Below are positions 36,201-44,636 of a DNA stretch of 64,000 bases, piece by piece. The DNA is from Tropicimonas isoalkanivorans (lineage in GTDB: Bacteria > Pseudomonadota > Alphaproteobacteria > Rhodobacterales > Rhodobacteraceae): contig NZ_FOLG01000008.1 in NCBI RefSeq assembly GCF_900112335.1, positions 144,999 to 208,998 on the forward strand, given 5' to 3'. Under the pieces are notes generated by a model. The model was not told where the DNA came from. It made no database searches and was given only the letters and a program-made list of their open reading frames with translations. The stretch's first letter is position 1, and the number at the start of each line of letters is the position of its first letter. The position numbers and the translations under genes were made by a program.

Positions 36201-37667
36201 GTCGCTCAGCGCCCAGGACCAGAACACCGTGCCGGCGCCAAAGACCAGCGCCCCGCTTTCCGCGCGATAAAGCGAGAGGTTGTGGGTTTCCACGCCGGGC
36301 GCGACGGTATTGCCCTCGTCGACGAGAATGCCCGACCAGGGAAGGGTCGTCTCCGACAGCTTGATCAAGCCGTCCGGCGTGTATTCGTCATCGAGGACAA
36401 CGTTCCATTCGTACCCGATGATGCCTTCCGCGATGTCGAGCGCGCCACCGTTGGCGATGCTCGTGTCGCGCCAGACGCGCAACCCGGAATACTCCTCCGG
36501 GACGTCCAGTGCGCCGCCGAATTCGCCCGTCCCGTCGGGGCCGAAAAGCTGGCCGGTGAGCGAGTTCTCAGGCTCGTTATCTCCGCCGGCAAGCGGGTTC
36601 TCGACGAAGCGCACGTCGCGCCACGTGCCCGTCCATTCGTTCGCCGGGTCGAGATTGTAGTAATCTTCGGGGTTGTTGCCGGACTGGTTTGCCCATGTCT
36701 CCTTGTAGCAGACCAGCGTGCGGTACTCGACGCCATCCACGATGCTCGTCTCGTAGCGGGTTTTCCAGTAGACCTCGTTGCCGCTCCAAAAGAGCAGGTT
36801 CACCCCGGAGTCCCGGGCCTCCTCGACGTTGGAGCGTTGGTCGCCCGACCAGTATTCGTCGTGGCCCACGGAAATGTAGGCGTCGTACTTTTTCAGGTAG
36901 TCAGCGCCGAGACGGTCGGTATCGACACCGGAAATGTAGGAGACGTCGTAGCCGTTCTGCTCCAGCCACTGGATGGCGGCATAGTCCGCCCCGAACAGGT
37001 AGTCCTGAGCTCCCGCTGCCGGACCACCCTGCGAGCCTTCGATTCCGCGGGTGATGAACGGGCGGTTATAGCTGACGGCATAGGCGCGAGGAGTCTCGAT
37101 CTCGCCGCTGGCGTCCCCGTAGAAGTTGGCACCGATCTGGCCATTATTCCCGAACCAGCCGTTATACGCATGCCACGTGGTATCCGACGTCTGGAGGACG
37201 ACGTCGGCCGGACGATCGTCCTCCCGCAAAATGAAGGGAATCTGGTTCGCGGCGCCGTCGATGGGATCGCCATTGTTGTCGAGCCGCTGGACTCGCGCGA
37301 GGTACACGCCAGAAACAGCGTCCGTCGGGGTCAGCCAACTGTCCGTAACGGACCAGTTGCCGGCATCGACCAATGCTCGCTCCGCGTCATACGCCGCATC
37401 GGGTTGCACCGTGGCATCGGAATTGACCCATTCGGCAACTTTGCGTGCGCCGGCACCTCCGTAGTAGCCGAGGCGAAAGACTTCGACGAGGTAGTCGCTG
37501 CCCGCGCCGCCATTCACGTTGATCTTGAAATCGATCTGGTCACCGGCGTTCACGCTGAAATCGGTCGTGAAGCCTTCGATTTGCGTCGAGTGCGGCACAT
37601 CCCAATAGGATTTTGCCGTCACCCCATCTGTACGGGCGTTCTCGAGTGTAATTGCGTTGTCTGCCAT
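33249..37667 (-). CDS. Giant modular protein: N,N-dimethylformamidase-beta-like domain, Ig-like domain, three DUF4082 and three cadherin-like repeats
   Basis: 1472 residues from the ATG at 37667, which has GGAGGCG upstream. Domain order: residues about 1-520 resemble the large subunit of N,N-dimethylformamidase (HAYNGWFGNNGQIGANFYGD, KKYDAYISVGHDEYWSGDQRSNVE, LLFWSGNEVYWKTRYE); an Ig-like domain (about 540-640); DUF4082 copy 1 (650-812); cadherin repeat 1 (818-917); DUF4082 copy 2 (924-1087); cadherin repeats 2 and 3 (1093-1195, 1200-1302); DUF4082 copy 3 (1309-1468). Cadherin repeats contain DPDGD calcium-binding acids. There is no N-terminal signal peptide and no RTX nonapeptide, so the export route is unclear; a type I system using a C-terminal signal is possible. 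Next to the export genes it is probably a matrix or surface protein; enzyme activity is unproven. Confidence 0.85.
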   Translation of the reverse strand: MADNAITLENARTDGVTAKSYWDVPHSTQIEGFTTDFSVNAGDQIDFKINVNGGAGSDYLVEVFRLGYYGGAGARKVAEWVNSDATVQPDAAYDAERALVDAGNWSVTDSWLTPTDAVSGVYLARVQRLDNNGDPIDGAANQIPFILREDDRPADVVLQTSDTTWHAYNGWFGNNGQIGANFYGDASGEIETPRAYAVSYNRPFITRGIEGSQGGPAAGAQDYLFGADYAAIQWLEQNGYDVSYISGVDTDRLGADYLKKYDAYISVGHDEYWSGDQRSNVEEARDSGVNLLFWSGNEVYWKTRYETSIVDGVEYRTLVCYKETWANQSGNNPEDYYNLDPANEWTGTWRDVRFVENPLAGGDNEPENSLTGQLFGPDGTGEFGGALDVPEEYSGLRVWRDTSIANGGALDIAEGIIGYEWNVVLDDEYTPDGLIKLSETTLPWSGILVDEGNTVAPGVETHNLSLYRAESGALVFGAGTVFWSWALSDVHDGEPYIANIENTDLQQFVVNLFADMGIQPAVADAVLASQGLVRATASNDGVAATATIDDLPADVSALSTVTITGTATDDDGNAATEDGVVALVEVSFDGGQTWRTAQGTTNWSYSWVPTTEGDFDILVRAIDDSLNMPNLTGLDSELVTVTAPVIPSSVSLFEPFTAFNGGMNAEGTSYELGMRFTANQAGEVTQLRYYRAEGDSGDTDVREGHLWDSNGQLLATVTFTSTPGETGWQLATLDTPISLQVGQEYTVSYRTDDNYVSSQGFFSTSYTEPYGILSAPGGINGVYAFASGSGAVYPQQTYNTENYWVDVTFAVGDVVNVPPIITSPSSFSMVENTAVAGQVTATDSNGNLLTYAIAGGDDAGLFVINASTGVLSFASAPDYEAPGDANGDNAYEVTVSVSDGIDPAVTQALVVNVTDLDESGGATVSLFGPSTQPTGTVFNDFVTYELGTRFEATVSGEISGLRYYRGTGDSGDTDTRTLNLWSDTGTLLASVAVTSLPGQSGWQTGALTSSVGLVAGQTYVVSYGTTGNYVADAGFFSTAHASADGSLIAPASGGGEANGVFAQGGVGIFPTGTWNASNYWTDVEFTPGVVTNDAPAFTLASTDVTVNENQTGALTLTASDPDGDTLTYAIAGGVDASAFVINATTGVLRFASAPDFEAPADANGNNAYEVTVSVSDGVNPAVTQALVVNVADIDETIPNDPPTFTLASTTVTVDENQTGALTLTASDPDGDALTYAIAGGADEFQFVINPNTGLLTFASAPDYEAPADANGDNAYELLVAVSDGINPAVEQSLLINVADVDEAIAGGWSLFGPTAVPDAIVTYDPTDYELGVEFTSAAAGQVTSLRYYRGAADATDTDVRTLNLWDAAGNKLASVVVQSDPGESGWQSGILSAPVEIAADEIYVVSYGTTQNYAFTGNFFDTDWTGPDGNLTAPSSGGNGVFSAGSTGDFPTQSYNASNYWVDLTVDPLAIV
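33264..35720 (-). repeat. Three DUF4082 modules in the giant protein
   Basis: Units at 33264-33743, 34407-34898 and 35232-35720 encode about 160-residue modules sharing SLFGP or SLFEP, YELGxxF, LRYYRxxxDSGDTDxR, LASV and PGxSGWQ, YVVSYGT and SNYWxD. A fourth relative lies in the protein at 56794-59904. Confidence 0.82.
33762..35216 (-). repeat. Three cadherin-like repeat units, two in tandem, interleaved with DUF4082
   Basis: Units at 33762-34070, 34083-34391 and 34917-35216 encode the same about 100-residue module (ENQTGALTLTASDPDGD, LTYAIAGG, SAPDYEAPADANGDNAYE, SDGxxPAVTQ). DNA identity between units is high over stretches of dozens of bases, for example 34098-34148 against 34931-34981, which indicates recent duplication or gene conversion within the gene. 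Confidence 0.85.
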
Positions 37668-38060
37668 AATCGTCGCCTCCAAGACGTCTCAAATCAGGTC
37701 TGCGGACGTTGCCGCGTTGGTTCGGGCACGTTGCCCGGGCCGGTTTCTTATTGGGCGCACGCCGTCATGGCGCGCGCCACAGTCACCTCGGCACCGAGGT
37801 CAGGGGCAAAATTGCCGGCCAGTCGAACCCGGGACGCGATCCGGCAACGCCAAGCTCACCGAGGTCGTTCTTCGCACCCGTCCAGGACGAACCCTTTGTC
37901 CGCAGCGCGGCATTCGAAAATCTTGGATCGGGACCTCGTATCGTCGCCACCCGAGCGAACGGCGGTGCCGCATCTAGAATGCCCGCCGACTGCAGGCCTT
38001 CAAACGCAGCACCCTGCCGATCCATCGCAAGACCCCCCTCCCACTGTCCCGCTCCCACGA
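37668..38060. other. Intergenic segment between the giant gene and the chain-length gene
   Basis: About 393 bp between two minus-strand genes. The part near 37668-37700 should hold the leader of the giant gene. Open frames here on the plus strand are continuations of non-coding frames and show no motif. No terminator with a T-tract was found. Confidence 0.45.
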
Positions 38061-40253
38061 TCATCTTACCACCTTTTGTCTCCCGCGAGCCGCCAGACTG
38101 ATCCTGTCGGTAAATCCGTAGAGGCGGTGGCGACGGAAATTCACGTCCGTTATCAGCGAAAATACCTTCTTTATCCGCGCCTTCCCCAGGAGGCCGGCCA
38201 GCAGTTCCGCCTCCGGGCGTTGTGTGCGCCCCCACCGCATCACGAGCAGCGTTCGGGCAACGTGCTGTGCAATCCGAATCGCCACCCCGTCGTGGAGGGA
38301 CGGTCCGTCTACAAGGGTCACGTATCCCTCGGCATGGGCGTGGAAGAGCAGGTCATCGAAGGATTGGCGGGTCTGTGCATCGCGGAAGAAGTTTTCGTCG
38401 AGCACCAGCCGCGCCAGTCCGGTTTCCGGGTTATGCAGGATCTGGCGCGAGAGCTGACCGCCATCCGCGTTCGCCTGACGGCCTGCGCCATGCCCATGGT
38501 GTCCTGCAACGACATCCACGAGCAGCACCTGGCGGCCCGTCGCGATGAGCTCCATTGCCAGCCATTCCGACACTCGATTGCCAGCCTCTTCGGTGCCGAC
38601 GACCAGAAGGCTCGACGGAAAAGTGCCATCGTCGGCGCACTCGATCATGAAGACAGTGTCGCTCAGCCATTCCGTAACCGGGCTTCGTGCACGGGATCGG
38701 ATAGTCTCCGGCAGGTTCTTCTTCTCCTGCCGGCGCAGTTTCGGCAGGAAGCCAACCGGGACAAACTGATCGAGATACGACAACTCTTCATGCGAGCGCA
38801 CGGTATGGTCGCGCATCTCGCGGATCGCGGCAGCGGTCAGCCCAAGCAACAGCCCCGCAAAAGCAGCCCCGAGTAGCAGCGACTTCCTGCTCTTGCCGGA
38901 CGGTGCCATCGGGACGGTTGCGGGCGACAAGATGTCGATCCGCATGGGCGAGATATGGCTTTGTGCGACCAGTGTTTCCCTGTGAAGCTCCAGCTTCGAC
39001 ACCGCCTCTGCCTGATCGACGGAGGTCTTGATCAGCAAGCCGAGGTCCGGGACGGCGAGGCGCTGCGTTTCAAGCATCGTGCGCAGCTCCGAGAACTCCC
39101 GCTCCAGATCGCGTGCGCGTGCGTCGAGGTCTGCGTCGCGCGCCTCAAGCGATTTGCCATACCGAGCGAGTTCGCCAGAAAGCTCCGACCGCAGCGCCTC
39201 GATACTGGCCCGGCGGGAGGCGATCCCGTCGTATCTCTCGCCGAAGGTAGACAGCAGTCCATCGAGTTCCTGCTGCTTCTTCTGCAGGTCCTTGCGCAGG
39301 TTGGAGACCGTCGGCGGCTCATCGGCCAGAACCATCGTCTCCGGCGATCCATTTGTCGCCGAAATCGCATTCAACGGCTCGCGCAGATCGAACCGTTCGC
39401 GCGCAATCTGGTCCAGTTCCTCCTGGATCGCGCGGATGCGGTCGCGGTTATCGATCGTGGCATTTTCCAGGGTAAGCTGCGACCGGTATCGCATCTCCGC
39501 CAGCAGGGCGCGCGTACTTTCAAGCTGGTCCTTGGCGGCAGCAATCTGAGAGTCCAACCATTCCGTCGCCCCCTTCACCTCCGCCTGCCAGCGTTCATCG
39601 CTGCGCGTCTGGTCTATCTCGGCGATCGCGTTCGGGATGGCGGCTGCCAGCTCGGGATCCTCGGATCGGAAGCTGATCGTCACCACGTCTATGTCCTCCT
39701 GCCGCGAGATCGACAGAGCGCCATAGTAATTCAGCAGAATGGTGTTTGTGTCGTCCGCGGCCGCGTCCTCTTCCTCCAGTTCATCGGACGAAAACTGGGA
39801 CAACAGGAACCCCCGAACCGCGTCTTCCAAGGCCCCGAGGGGGCCCGCCTCCTCCGGTGCGGGATTGAACTCTTCCCTCTCGTCGAGGTTGAAACGTTCG
39901 ATCACCGCCAGCGCCATGTCGCGCGACCACAGGCGCTGGATCTGCGTTTCGACCTCCAACTCTTCCTTGTCGGAAATGATGTCTTGCCGAGGCTGCGCGA
40001 GGTCGAAGGTCTTCGACTGGATATACAGCACGCGGGCCTGGCCGGAGTACGTGACCTCCTTGCCGAGGATCAGCGGCAGCGCGATGAGGATGGTAATGAA
40101 AGCGACCGTGAACACCAGTTTCCAGCGGCGTCGAAACAGGGCGAAGATCGACAGGAACTTCAGGTCGCCGTCGTGCCCCCGCAGCGGCTCCGGCGCCGCG
40201 GAGGACAGGGAGATGAACTTGTTCGGGGTTCCGACGTTGAAAGGCGACGTCAT
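38061..40253 (-). CDS. Exopolysaccharide chain-length protein (Wzz/GumC type) with degenerate kinase-like domain
   Basis: 730 residues: a first membrane helix (46-64), a long periplasmic part (65-455) with coiled-coil regions (about 235-430, for example AAAKDQLESTRALLAEMRY and DARARDLEREFSELRTMLETQR), a second helix (458-477), and a cytoplasmic domain placed as in Wzc-type BY-kinases. In that domain the Walker A site is degenerate: LVVGTEEAGNRVSE (about 550-562) has no Gly-Lys-Ser/Thr. Walker A' survives only as VLLVDVVAG, and there is no C-terminal tyrosine cluster. It should control polymer length and open the export channel but is unlikely to phosphorylate itself. The start overlaps the GT4 stop by 4 bp. 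Confidence 0.88.
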   Translation of the reverse strand: MTSPFNVGTPNKFISLSSAAPEPLRGHDGDLKFLSIFALFRRRWKLVFTVAFITILIALPLILGKEVTYSGQARVLYIQSKTFDLAQPRQDIISDKEELEVETQIQRLWSRDMALAVIERFNLDEREEFNPAPEEAGPLGALEDAVRGFLLSQFSSDELEEEDAAADDTNTILLNYYGALSISRQEDIDVVTISFRSEDPELAAAIPNAIAEIDQTRSDERWQAEVKGATEWLDSQIAAAKDQLESTRALLAEMRYRSQLTLENATIDNRDRIRAIQEELDQIARERFDLREPLNAISATNGSPETMVLADEPPTVSNLRKDLQKKQQELDGLLSTFGERYDGIASRRASIEALRSELSGELARYGKSLEARDADLDARARDLEREFSELRTMLETQRLAVPDLGLLIKTSVDQAEAVSKLELHRETLVAQSHISPMRIDILSPATVPMAPSGKSRKSLLLGAAFAGLLLGLTAAAIREMRDHTVRSHEELSYLDQFVPVGFLPKLRRQEKKNLPETIRSRARSPVTEWLSDTVFMIECADDGTFPSSLLVVGTEEAGNRVSEWLAMELIATGRQVLLVDVVAGHHGHGAGRQANADGGQLSRQILHNPETGLARLVLDENFFRDAQTRQSFDDLLFHAHAEGYVTLVDGPSLHDGVAIRIAQHVARTLLVMRWGRTQRPEAELLAGLLGKARIKKVFSLITDVNFRRHRLYGFTDRISLAARGRQKVVR

Positions 40254-41365
40254 GCCGACCGCACCTCCTCCAAGCGTTGCCCGGAGAGAGACGTGAGCAA
40301 AGCTTCCAGCCGCCGAACATATCCGTCCATGCTGAATTCGGAGAGGAACAGACGCCGCCCCTCCTCAGCTAGGCGGTCCCGAAGGTGCGCATCCTCGATA
40401 AGTTCGGACAGGGCTGCCGCAAGGGCGGGCACGTCGCCCACGGGCACGAAGAGGCAGGTCCGTTCGTGCTCCAGCAACTCGTCATGCGCTCCCACCCGCG
40501 TGGCAACCACGGCGAGGCCATGCGCCAGCCCCTCCAATATGGCCATCGCAAAGCCTTCTCCGTGGGAGGGCAGCACCAGGATGTCGGCCGAGGCGCACAG
40601 GGCGTGCGTCGTGTCGCTGTCGAGCCAGCCTGGCAAGGACACCCGGTCGCCAAGGCCGCGGGATTGCACCTCCGCCGTATATTTCTCCACGTCGCCGTCG
40701 CCTGCGAGCGTGGCGCTCCATCCCGCTTGCGGCATCGCTGCGTCGGAGAACGCTGCCAGCAGCTCGGGAACCCCCTTGCGCTCGCCGAGTGTCCCGAGGA
40801 ACAGAATCCTGACTGTGTCGCCGGGTTCAGTCGGCGCCTTCCTCCCCGGATCCGTGACGCAGTTGCGCAGCACCGAAACGCGATCCCGCGGCACGCCGAG
40901 GAGCGTCTCCACGGTGGCACGGTCACGTTCGCCAAGAACGATCACATGCTGCGCGCCCCCGAACAGATTCCGTATCAGGCCGCGCTGCCAGTCGGGGCGG
41001 CGCTCGAAATCTGTCGCGTAGTCATAGTCGTGCAGGTGAAGCACATATCGGGCACCGATCGCCTGTGCGGCAAGCCCCAGCACGACCTTGCGCGCCGTGC
41101 TCCCCCGTCCGGCGACGTGGAGATGATGCACCGCTCCGGGGTCCATCACCCGGCCGCTGACCAGTGCACCCAAGGCACGGGCCAACATCAACGGCGAGGC
41201 CAGCGCACTCCACCGGGGACCACGCGTATCGACGACTTCGTGGCGCAGCGAAAGGTCCGGCGCGGTCTGGATATACCTCACAAGCCGCCCGATACCACCA
41301 CCGTGTTCGGTGCCTCCGGGGAGGTAATGTCGGACCACATTCGCCTCCGAATGAAAGACACTCAT
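40250..41365 (-). CDS. Glycosyltransferase family 4 (exopolysaccharide)
   Basis: 371 residues from the ATG at 41365 (MSVFHSEANVVRHYLPGGTEHGGGIGRLVRYI), with CAGGA upstream; the TTG at 41386 is rejected. GT-B fold: acceptor half with GGGIGRLVRYIQ; donor half with TVRILFLGTLGERKGVPELLAAF, VSLPGWLDSDTTHALCASADILVLPSHGEGFAMAILEGLAHGLAVVATRVGAHDEL, the EGFAxxxxEG nucleotide-sugar motif. It adds a sugar to the lipid-linked repeat in the cytoplasm. It lies between the outer-membrane export gene (161 bp upstream) and the chain-length gene (4-bp overlap). Confidence 0.9.
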   Translation of the reverse strand: MSVFHSEANVVRHYLPGGTEHGGGIGRLVRYIQTAPDLSLRHEVVDTRGPRWSALASPLMLARALGALVSGRVMDPGAVHHLHVAGRGSTARKVVLGLAAQAIGARYVLHLHDYDYATDFERRPDWQRGLIRNLFGGAQHVIVLGERDRATVETLLGVPRDRVSVLRNCVTDPGRKAPTEPGDTVRILFLGTLGERKGVPELLAAFSDAAMPQAGWSATLAGDGDVEKYTAEVQSRGLGDRVSLPGWLDSDTTHALCASADILVLPSHGEGFAMAILEGLAHGLAVVATRVGAHDELLEHERTCLFVPVGDVPALAAALSELIEDAHLRDRLAEEGRRLFLSEFSMDGYVRRLEALLTSLSGQRLEEVRSA

Positions 41366-41526
41366 GGGAAATCCTGAAATCGACAATCTCTACTACCTTG
41401 TCTCAAATATCGGCTTTGTCGCAATTCGCGTCTTTCGATCCGCGGTTCATCAATTTGACCTACCCGCCAGCTACGCTGGCGACTGTGCTGCGCATACGCC
41501 CCGACCGGCTCATTACGGCTCACCGG

Positions 41527-42774
41527 CTACCCCCCGATGAGAGCCGACTCGTCGAGGACCTTGATGTCGAGAACGTCCCCCGGTTCGACAGCGCTGTCGA
41601 ACGTGGCGTCGACCTTCTGAACCTTGCCGCCGACCGTCCGGTGGATCGTCACGTCCGCCGTCAACTCGGCCTTGGAGCCGTTGCCGGCAATCTGGACGCC
41701 GGCCGCCAATAGCCGTGCCCGCTGGCCCTCCAGCGCGGCCTCCTGCCGGACACGTTCCAGTTCCTCTTGCTGCAACTGTGCTTGCAACTCGATCTTCAAC
41801 TGCGCACGCTCGTCCAACCGCTCGAACTGCGCCGTCTGCTTTGCCTGCCGCGCGCGGGCGGCATAGGCGTCAGTCGACAGGACATCGCGGCTAAGTTGCG
41901 ATTTCTCCCGCAACAGTTCCTGCAGTTGCTGTCGCGGCATAAGCCCGCGCTCGACCAGGGACCGGGCGTTCGCGACCTCGTCGGCCTGGAGCTGGATCTC
42001 CTCATCCTGAAGCTTACCCTGGTCGTCGAGCAGGTTGAGTTCGAGTTCGAGCAAGTCCAGCACGGCCTCCCGGTGTGCGCTGGCTCCGGTCTCCCTCTGC
42101 GCGCGTTGCTCCATCAGCGACCGTTCACGCTCCACGATCTTGGCACGGTCATCACGCGCGACCTCGGAGACTCCGGGGATGTCGTCACTGATGCTTTCCG
42201 CGTCGGCCAGTTCCGCCTCCAGTCGGGCGATGCGGGCGCGCGTCTGCATGAGTGCATAGGCGGAGGTGCGCAGTTCGGCGATCGCGCCGATCAGTTCGCC
42301 GGGGGGAATACGATCCTCCTCGAACGGCGATCCCAGCCCTCCCGCGACGACGACCGCCTGCCGAACCGTCATCCCGGGACTGAACTCGATGGCACGCGGT
42401 TCGGACACGTCTCCGTTGACGTAGACCGGACGGTACGCGGCAATTTCCACCAGAACGGTCGCGAACGGCATGATGTCCCGGTCGCGCAATTCGCGGGTGA
42501 TCAAATCACGGATCTGGTCGACGTCCTTGCCGGCCACGTCCAGACCGCCTAGCATCGGCAACATGACACGCCCGTCCGCGTCCACGCGCGCATCCCGGGA
42601 CAGGTCGGGCGCATTCAGCACCTCGACGCGCAGCGCGTCGCCCCTTGCGACTGCGGTGCCCGCCCAGAGCGGAGCGGCCGCAAAGGTCAGTGCGGCACAC
42701 AGCACTGCAAGACCGGCCGCCAACCGGGCATGGGTGCGTTGCTGCGAAATGGACTGGCGCGTCAAGGCAATCAT
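41527..42774 (-). CDS. Outer-membrane polysaccharide export protein (Poly_export/SLBB, Wza-like)
   Basis: 415 residues from the ATG at 42774. A signal peptide ends near APLWAG. The Poly_export domain (GDALRVEVLNAPDLSRDARVDADGRVMLPMLGGLDVAG) is followed by an SLBB-type beta-grasp (RPVYVNGDVSEPRAIEFSPGMTVRQAVVVAGG), then an unusually long coiled coil (about 155-350, rich in Glu, Gln, Arg and Leu), as in KpsD/RkpU-like variants rather than short Wza. It forms or caps the outer-membrane exit channel. No lipobox cysteine is seen. It is divergent from the polymerase gene. Confidence 0.9.
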   Translation of the reverse strand: MIALTRQSISQQRTHARLAAGLAVLCAALTFAAAPLWAGTAVARGDALRVEVLNAPDLSRDARVDADGRVMLPMLGGLDVAGKDVDQIRDLITRELRDRDIMPFATVLVEIAAYRPVYVNGDVSEPRAIEFSPGMTVRQAVVVAGGLGSPFEEDRIPPGELIGAIAELRTSAYALMQTRARIARLEAELADAESISDDIPGVSEVARDDRAKIVERERSLMEQRAQRETGASAHREAVLDLLELELNLLDDQGKLQDEEIQLQADEVANARSLVERGLMPRQQLQELLREKSQLSRDVLSTDAYAARARQAKQTAQFERLDERAQLKIELQAQLQQEELERVRQEAALEGQRARLLAAGVQIAGNGSKAELTADVTIHRTVGGKVQKVDATFDSAVEPGDVLDIKVLDESALIGG

Positions 42775-43013
42775 CAGATTTCCACTCAAAAAAAATCGTC
42801 ACGTCATAGGCAATTCGCTAAGCGATCTTAGGAATCGGGCCGCAAAATCGGAAACTGGCCAATGGTTGAATGGCTCCGGCGAACCTACGTCTTTTGGTCG
42901 GTTCAAGCGCATCTAGGTGCCGAATGGTTGAAAGCCGCAGCCAATAAAACGAGTTTTCGCCGCCTCAGGGCGGACCGACACTCCGTGTCGTTATTTCGTG
43001 CGCGAGCAATGCT

Positions 43014-44309
43014 TTGAGTCATTCGGTTTGGAATTCGTCCATTACCTATAAGACAGGTCTCTGGCGCCGCCTGGAATGGGTGGCAGTCTCGGTGTGCCTG
43101 TTCATCAACAGCGGAGCGGTGTTCCAACTGTTGATGATGTATCCAGACGAGATTCTGGACGACATGGAGCGGGCAAAAATGCGCCTGCTAAAAATCCCTA
43201 TCTACCTGCTGACATTGATTTTTCTGGCACCGCACGTGCGCCAACTCGCGCTCGTCGCGGTGCGCAACCTGCCGTTCATCATGCTTATAGTGCTGTCGGC
43301 TGTGTCGACCCTTTGGTCGGTCAACGGGTCGGTCACATTGCGGCGGTCCGTCTCCCTATTGATGGCGACACTACTGGCGATGCTCATCACCGCCCGCTTC
43401 ACCCCACGGCAGCAAGTCATGCTGTTTGGCGGAACATTCGGTCTCTGCACGATCCTCAGCCTGCTCCTGGCACTGACGGCACCGGCGATGGCCTTCGCGC
43501 CGGGCGAATCCGAGTTGCGGGGGATCTTCACGCACAAGAATGTCTTTGGCTGGATCGCCTGCTACACCGCCGTCTTTGCGGTGGCGATGCTACGGGACCC
43601 GTCGCCGGTCGTCAGAAAGCTGGGATGGACGCTTTTCGCGACGGGCTTCACCGGAATCGTGCTTTCGCAATCTGCCACCAGTTTGCTCGGAGGCATCTTC
43701 GCGATCATTTCCGGATTTGCCCTCCAGACCGTCGCGCGCCGGGACGGCGCCTCGCGTCTCGTGACCCAATTGGTCCTCTTCCAGGTGATTGCGATCGTCG
43801 TGATGGTTCTTACGTTCAACCTGCAGGTATTGCTCGAGACTCTTGGCCGGGACCCGACGCTGACCGGGCGCACCGAACTCTGGGCAGCAGTCGATCCTTG
43901 GATCGGTGACAAGCTGCTTTTCGGCTACGGTTACGCGGCGTTCTGGACGGAGTCCAACCCCGCCGTCGCGCAAATCTGGGATGCCATCGGATGGGACGCG
44001 CCGGGTGCGCACAGCAGTTACCGTGACCTGATGCTGAACTTCGGATTGGTGGGCGCGACGCTGTTCTGCATCGTCCTGATACAGGCCATCCGGAAGGGCA
44101 CCGTTCTGCTGACGACAGAGCCGAACGAGGGCTGGCTATGGTGCCTGCTCATCATCGGCACGTCGATGTTGTCCGGCCTTTCCGAAACCATCATGCTGGA
44201 TCAAGACGACGTACTTTTCCCGACCGCCGTCATGACCATCGCCTTCCGCTATGCAGAACTGACCGCTGGCCTGCCGCGTCACCGGCGCGTCGCCATTGCC
44301 GCGGCCTGA
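43014..44309 (+). CDS. O-antigen ligase/polymerase family protein (Wzy-like)
   Basis: 431 residues with about eleven hydrophobic segments. The large periplasmic loop motif RGIFTHKNVFGWIACYTAV and later GRTELWAAV and FGYGYAAFW are typical of the Wzy_C/O-antigen ligase family, in which Arg and His of the loop are catalytic. In an EPS locus it is the likely polymerase joining repeat units in the periplasm. The start is a TTG at 43014 with only a weak ribosome binding site, so the first residues are uncertain. A terminator lies about 140 bp after its stop. Confidence 0.88.
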   Translation: MSHSVWNSSITYKTGLWRRLEWVAVSVCLFINSGAVFQLLMMYPDEILDDMERAKMRLLKIPIYLLTLIFLAPHVRQLALVAVRNLPFIMLIVLSAVSTLWSVNGSVTLRRSVSLLMATLLAMLITARFTPRQQVMLFGGTFGLCTILSLLLALTAPAMAFAPGESELRGIFTHKNVFGWIACYTAVFAVAMLRDPSPVVRKLGWTLFATGFTGIVLSQSATSLLGGIFAIISGFALQTVARRDGASRLVTQLVLFQVIAIVVMVLTFNLQVLLETLGRDPTLTGRTELWAAVDPWIGDKLLFGYGYAAFWTESNPAVAQIWDAIGWDAPGAHSSYRDLMLNFGLVGATLFCIVLIQAIRKGTVLLTTEPNEGWLWCLLIIGTSMLSGLSETIMLDQDDVLFPTAVMTIAFRYAELTAGLPRHRRVAIAAA

Positions 44310-44636
44310 CGCCATGTCCAACGATCTCCCTCAGGTTGCAGGTAGTATTATAGGTCCGCGCCTCGCGTGCCTGCTGCGAAGAAAGACCGTGCAAGCGCCG
44401 AAAACTTCCCAAAAGGTTAATTGCAAGGCGCAAGTGGTTAAGTCCGAGGCGGTCCCCGCCTTCTTTTGGTGAACTTCTGATGCATCCCAAGCTGAATTAA
44501 TCTCGTGGGAATATGTTGATCGAGTTTCGAGGGTGAGCATGGTCGGAGCGCCGCTACAGACGGATTTCAATGTTCATCCCGCAGACCGGTGCCGGCTTCG
44601 CGTTTCGTCGAACACGCCTTTAAGTAAGTACGATTT
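44310..44636. other. Intergenic segment between polymerase and initiating transferase
   Basis: 327 bp. The first half holds a Rho-independent terminator (44446-44467). The second half must contain the promoter for the 44637 gene and the genes after it, but no clear -35/-10 pair was identified. Confidence 0.5.
44446..44467 (+). terminator. Rho-independent terminator after the Wzy-like gene
   Basis: AGGCGG at 44447-44452 pairs with CCGCCT at 44456-44461 across a 3-nt loop and is followed by TCTTTT. Confidence 0.68.

Noticed and set aside
33093..41021. Long plus-strand open frames opposite the giant protein, the chain-length gene and the GT4 gene (hundreds to over 1,000 codons)
   Set aside because: They lie antisense to genes with clear domains and show low-complexity Arg/Val/Gly composition typical of GC-rich shadow frames.
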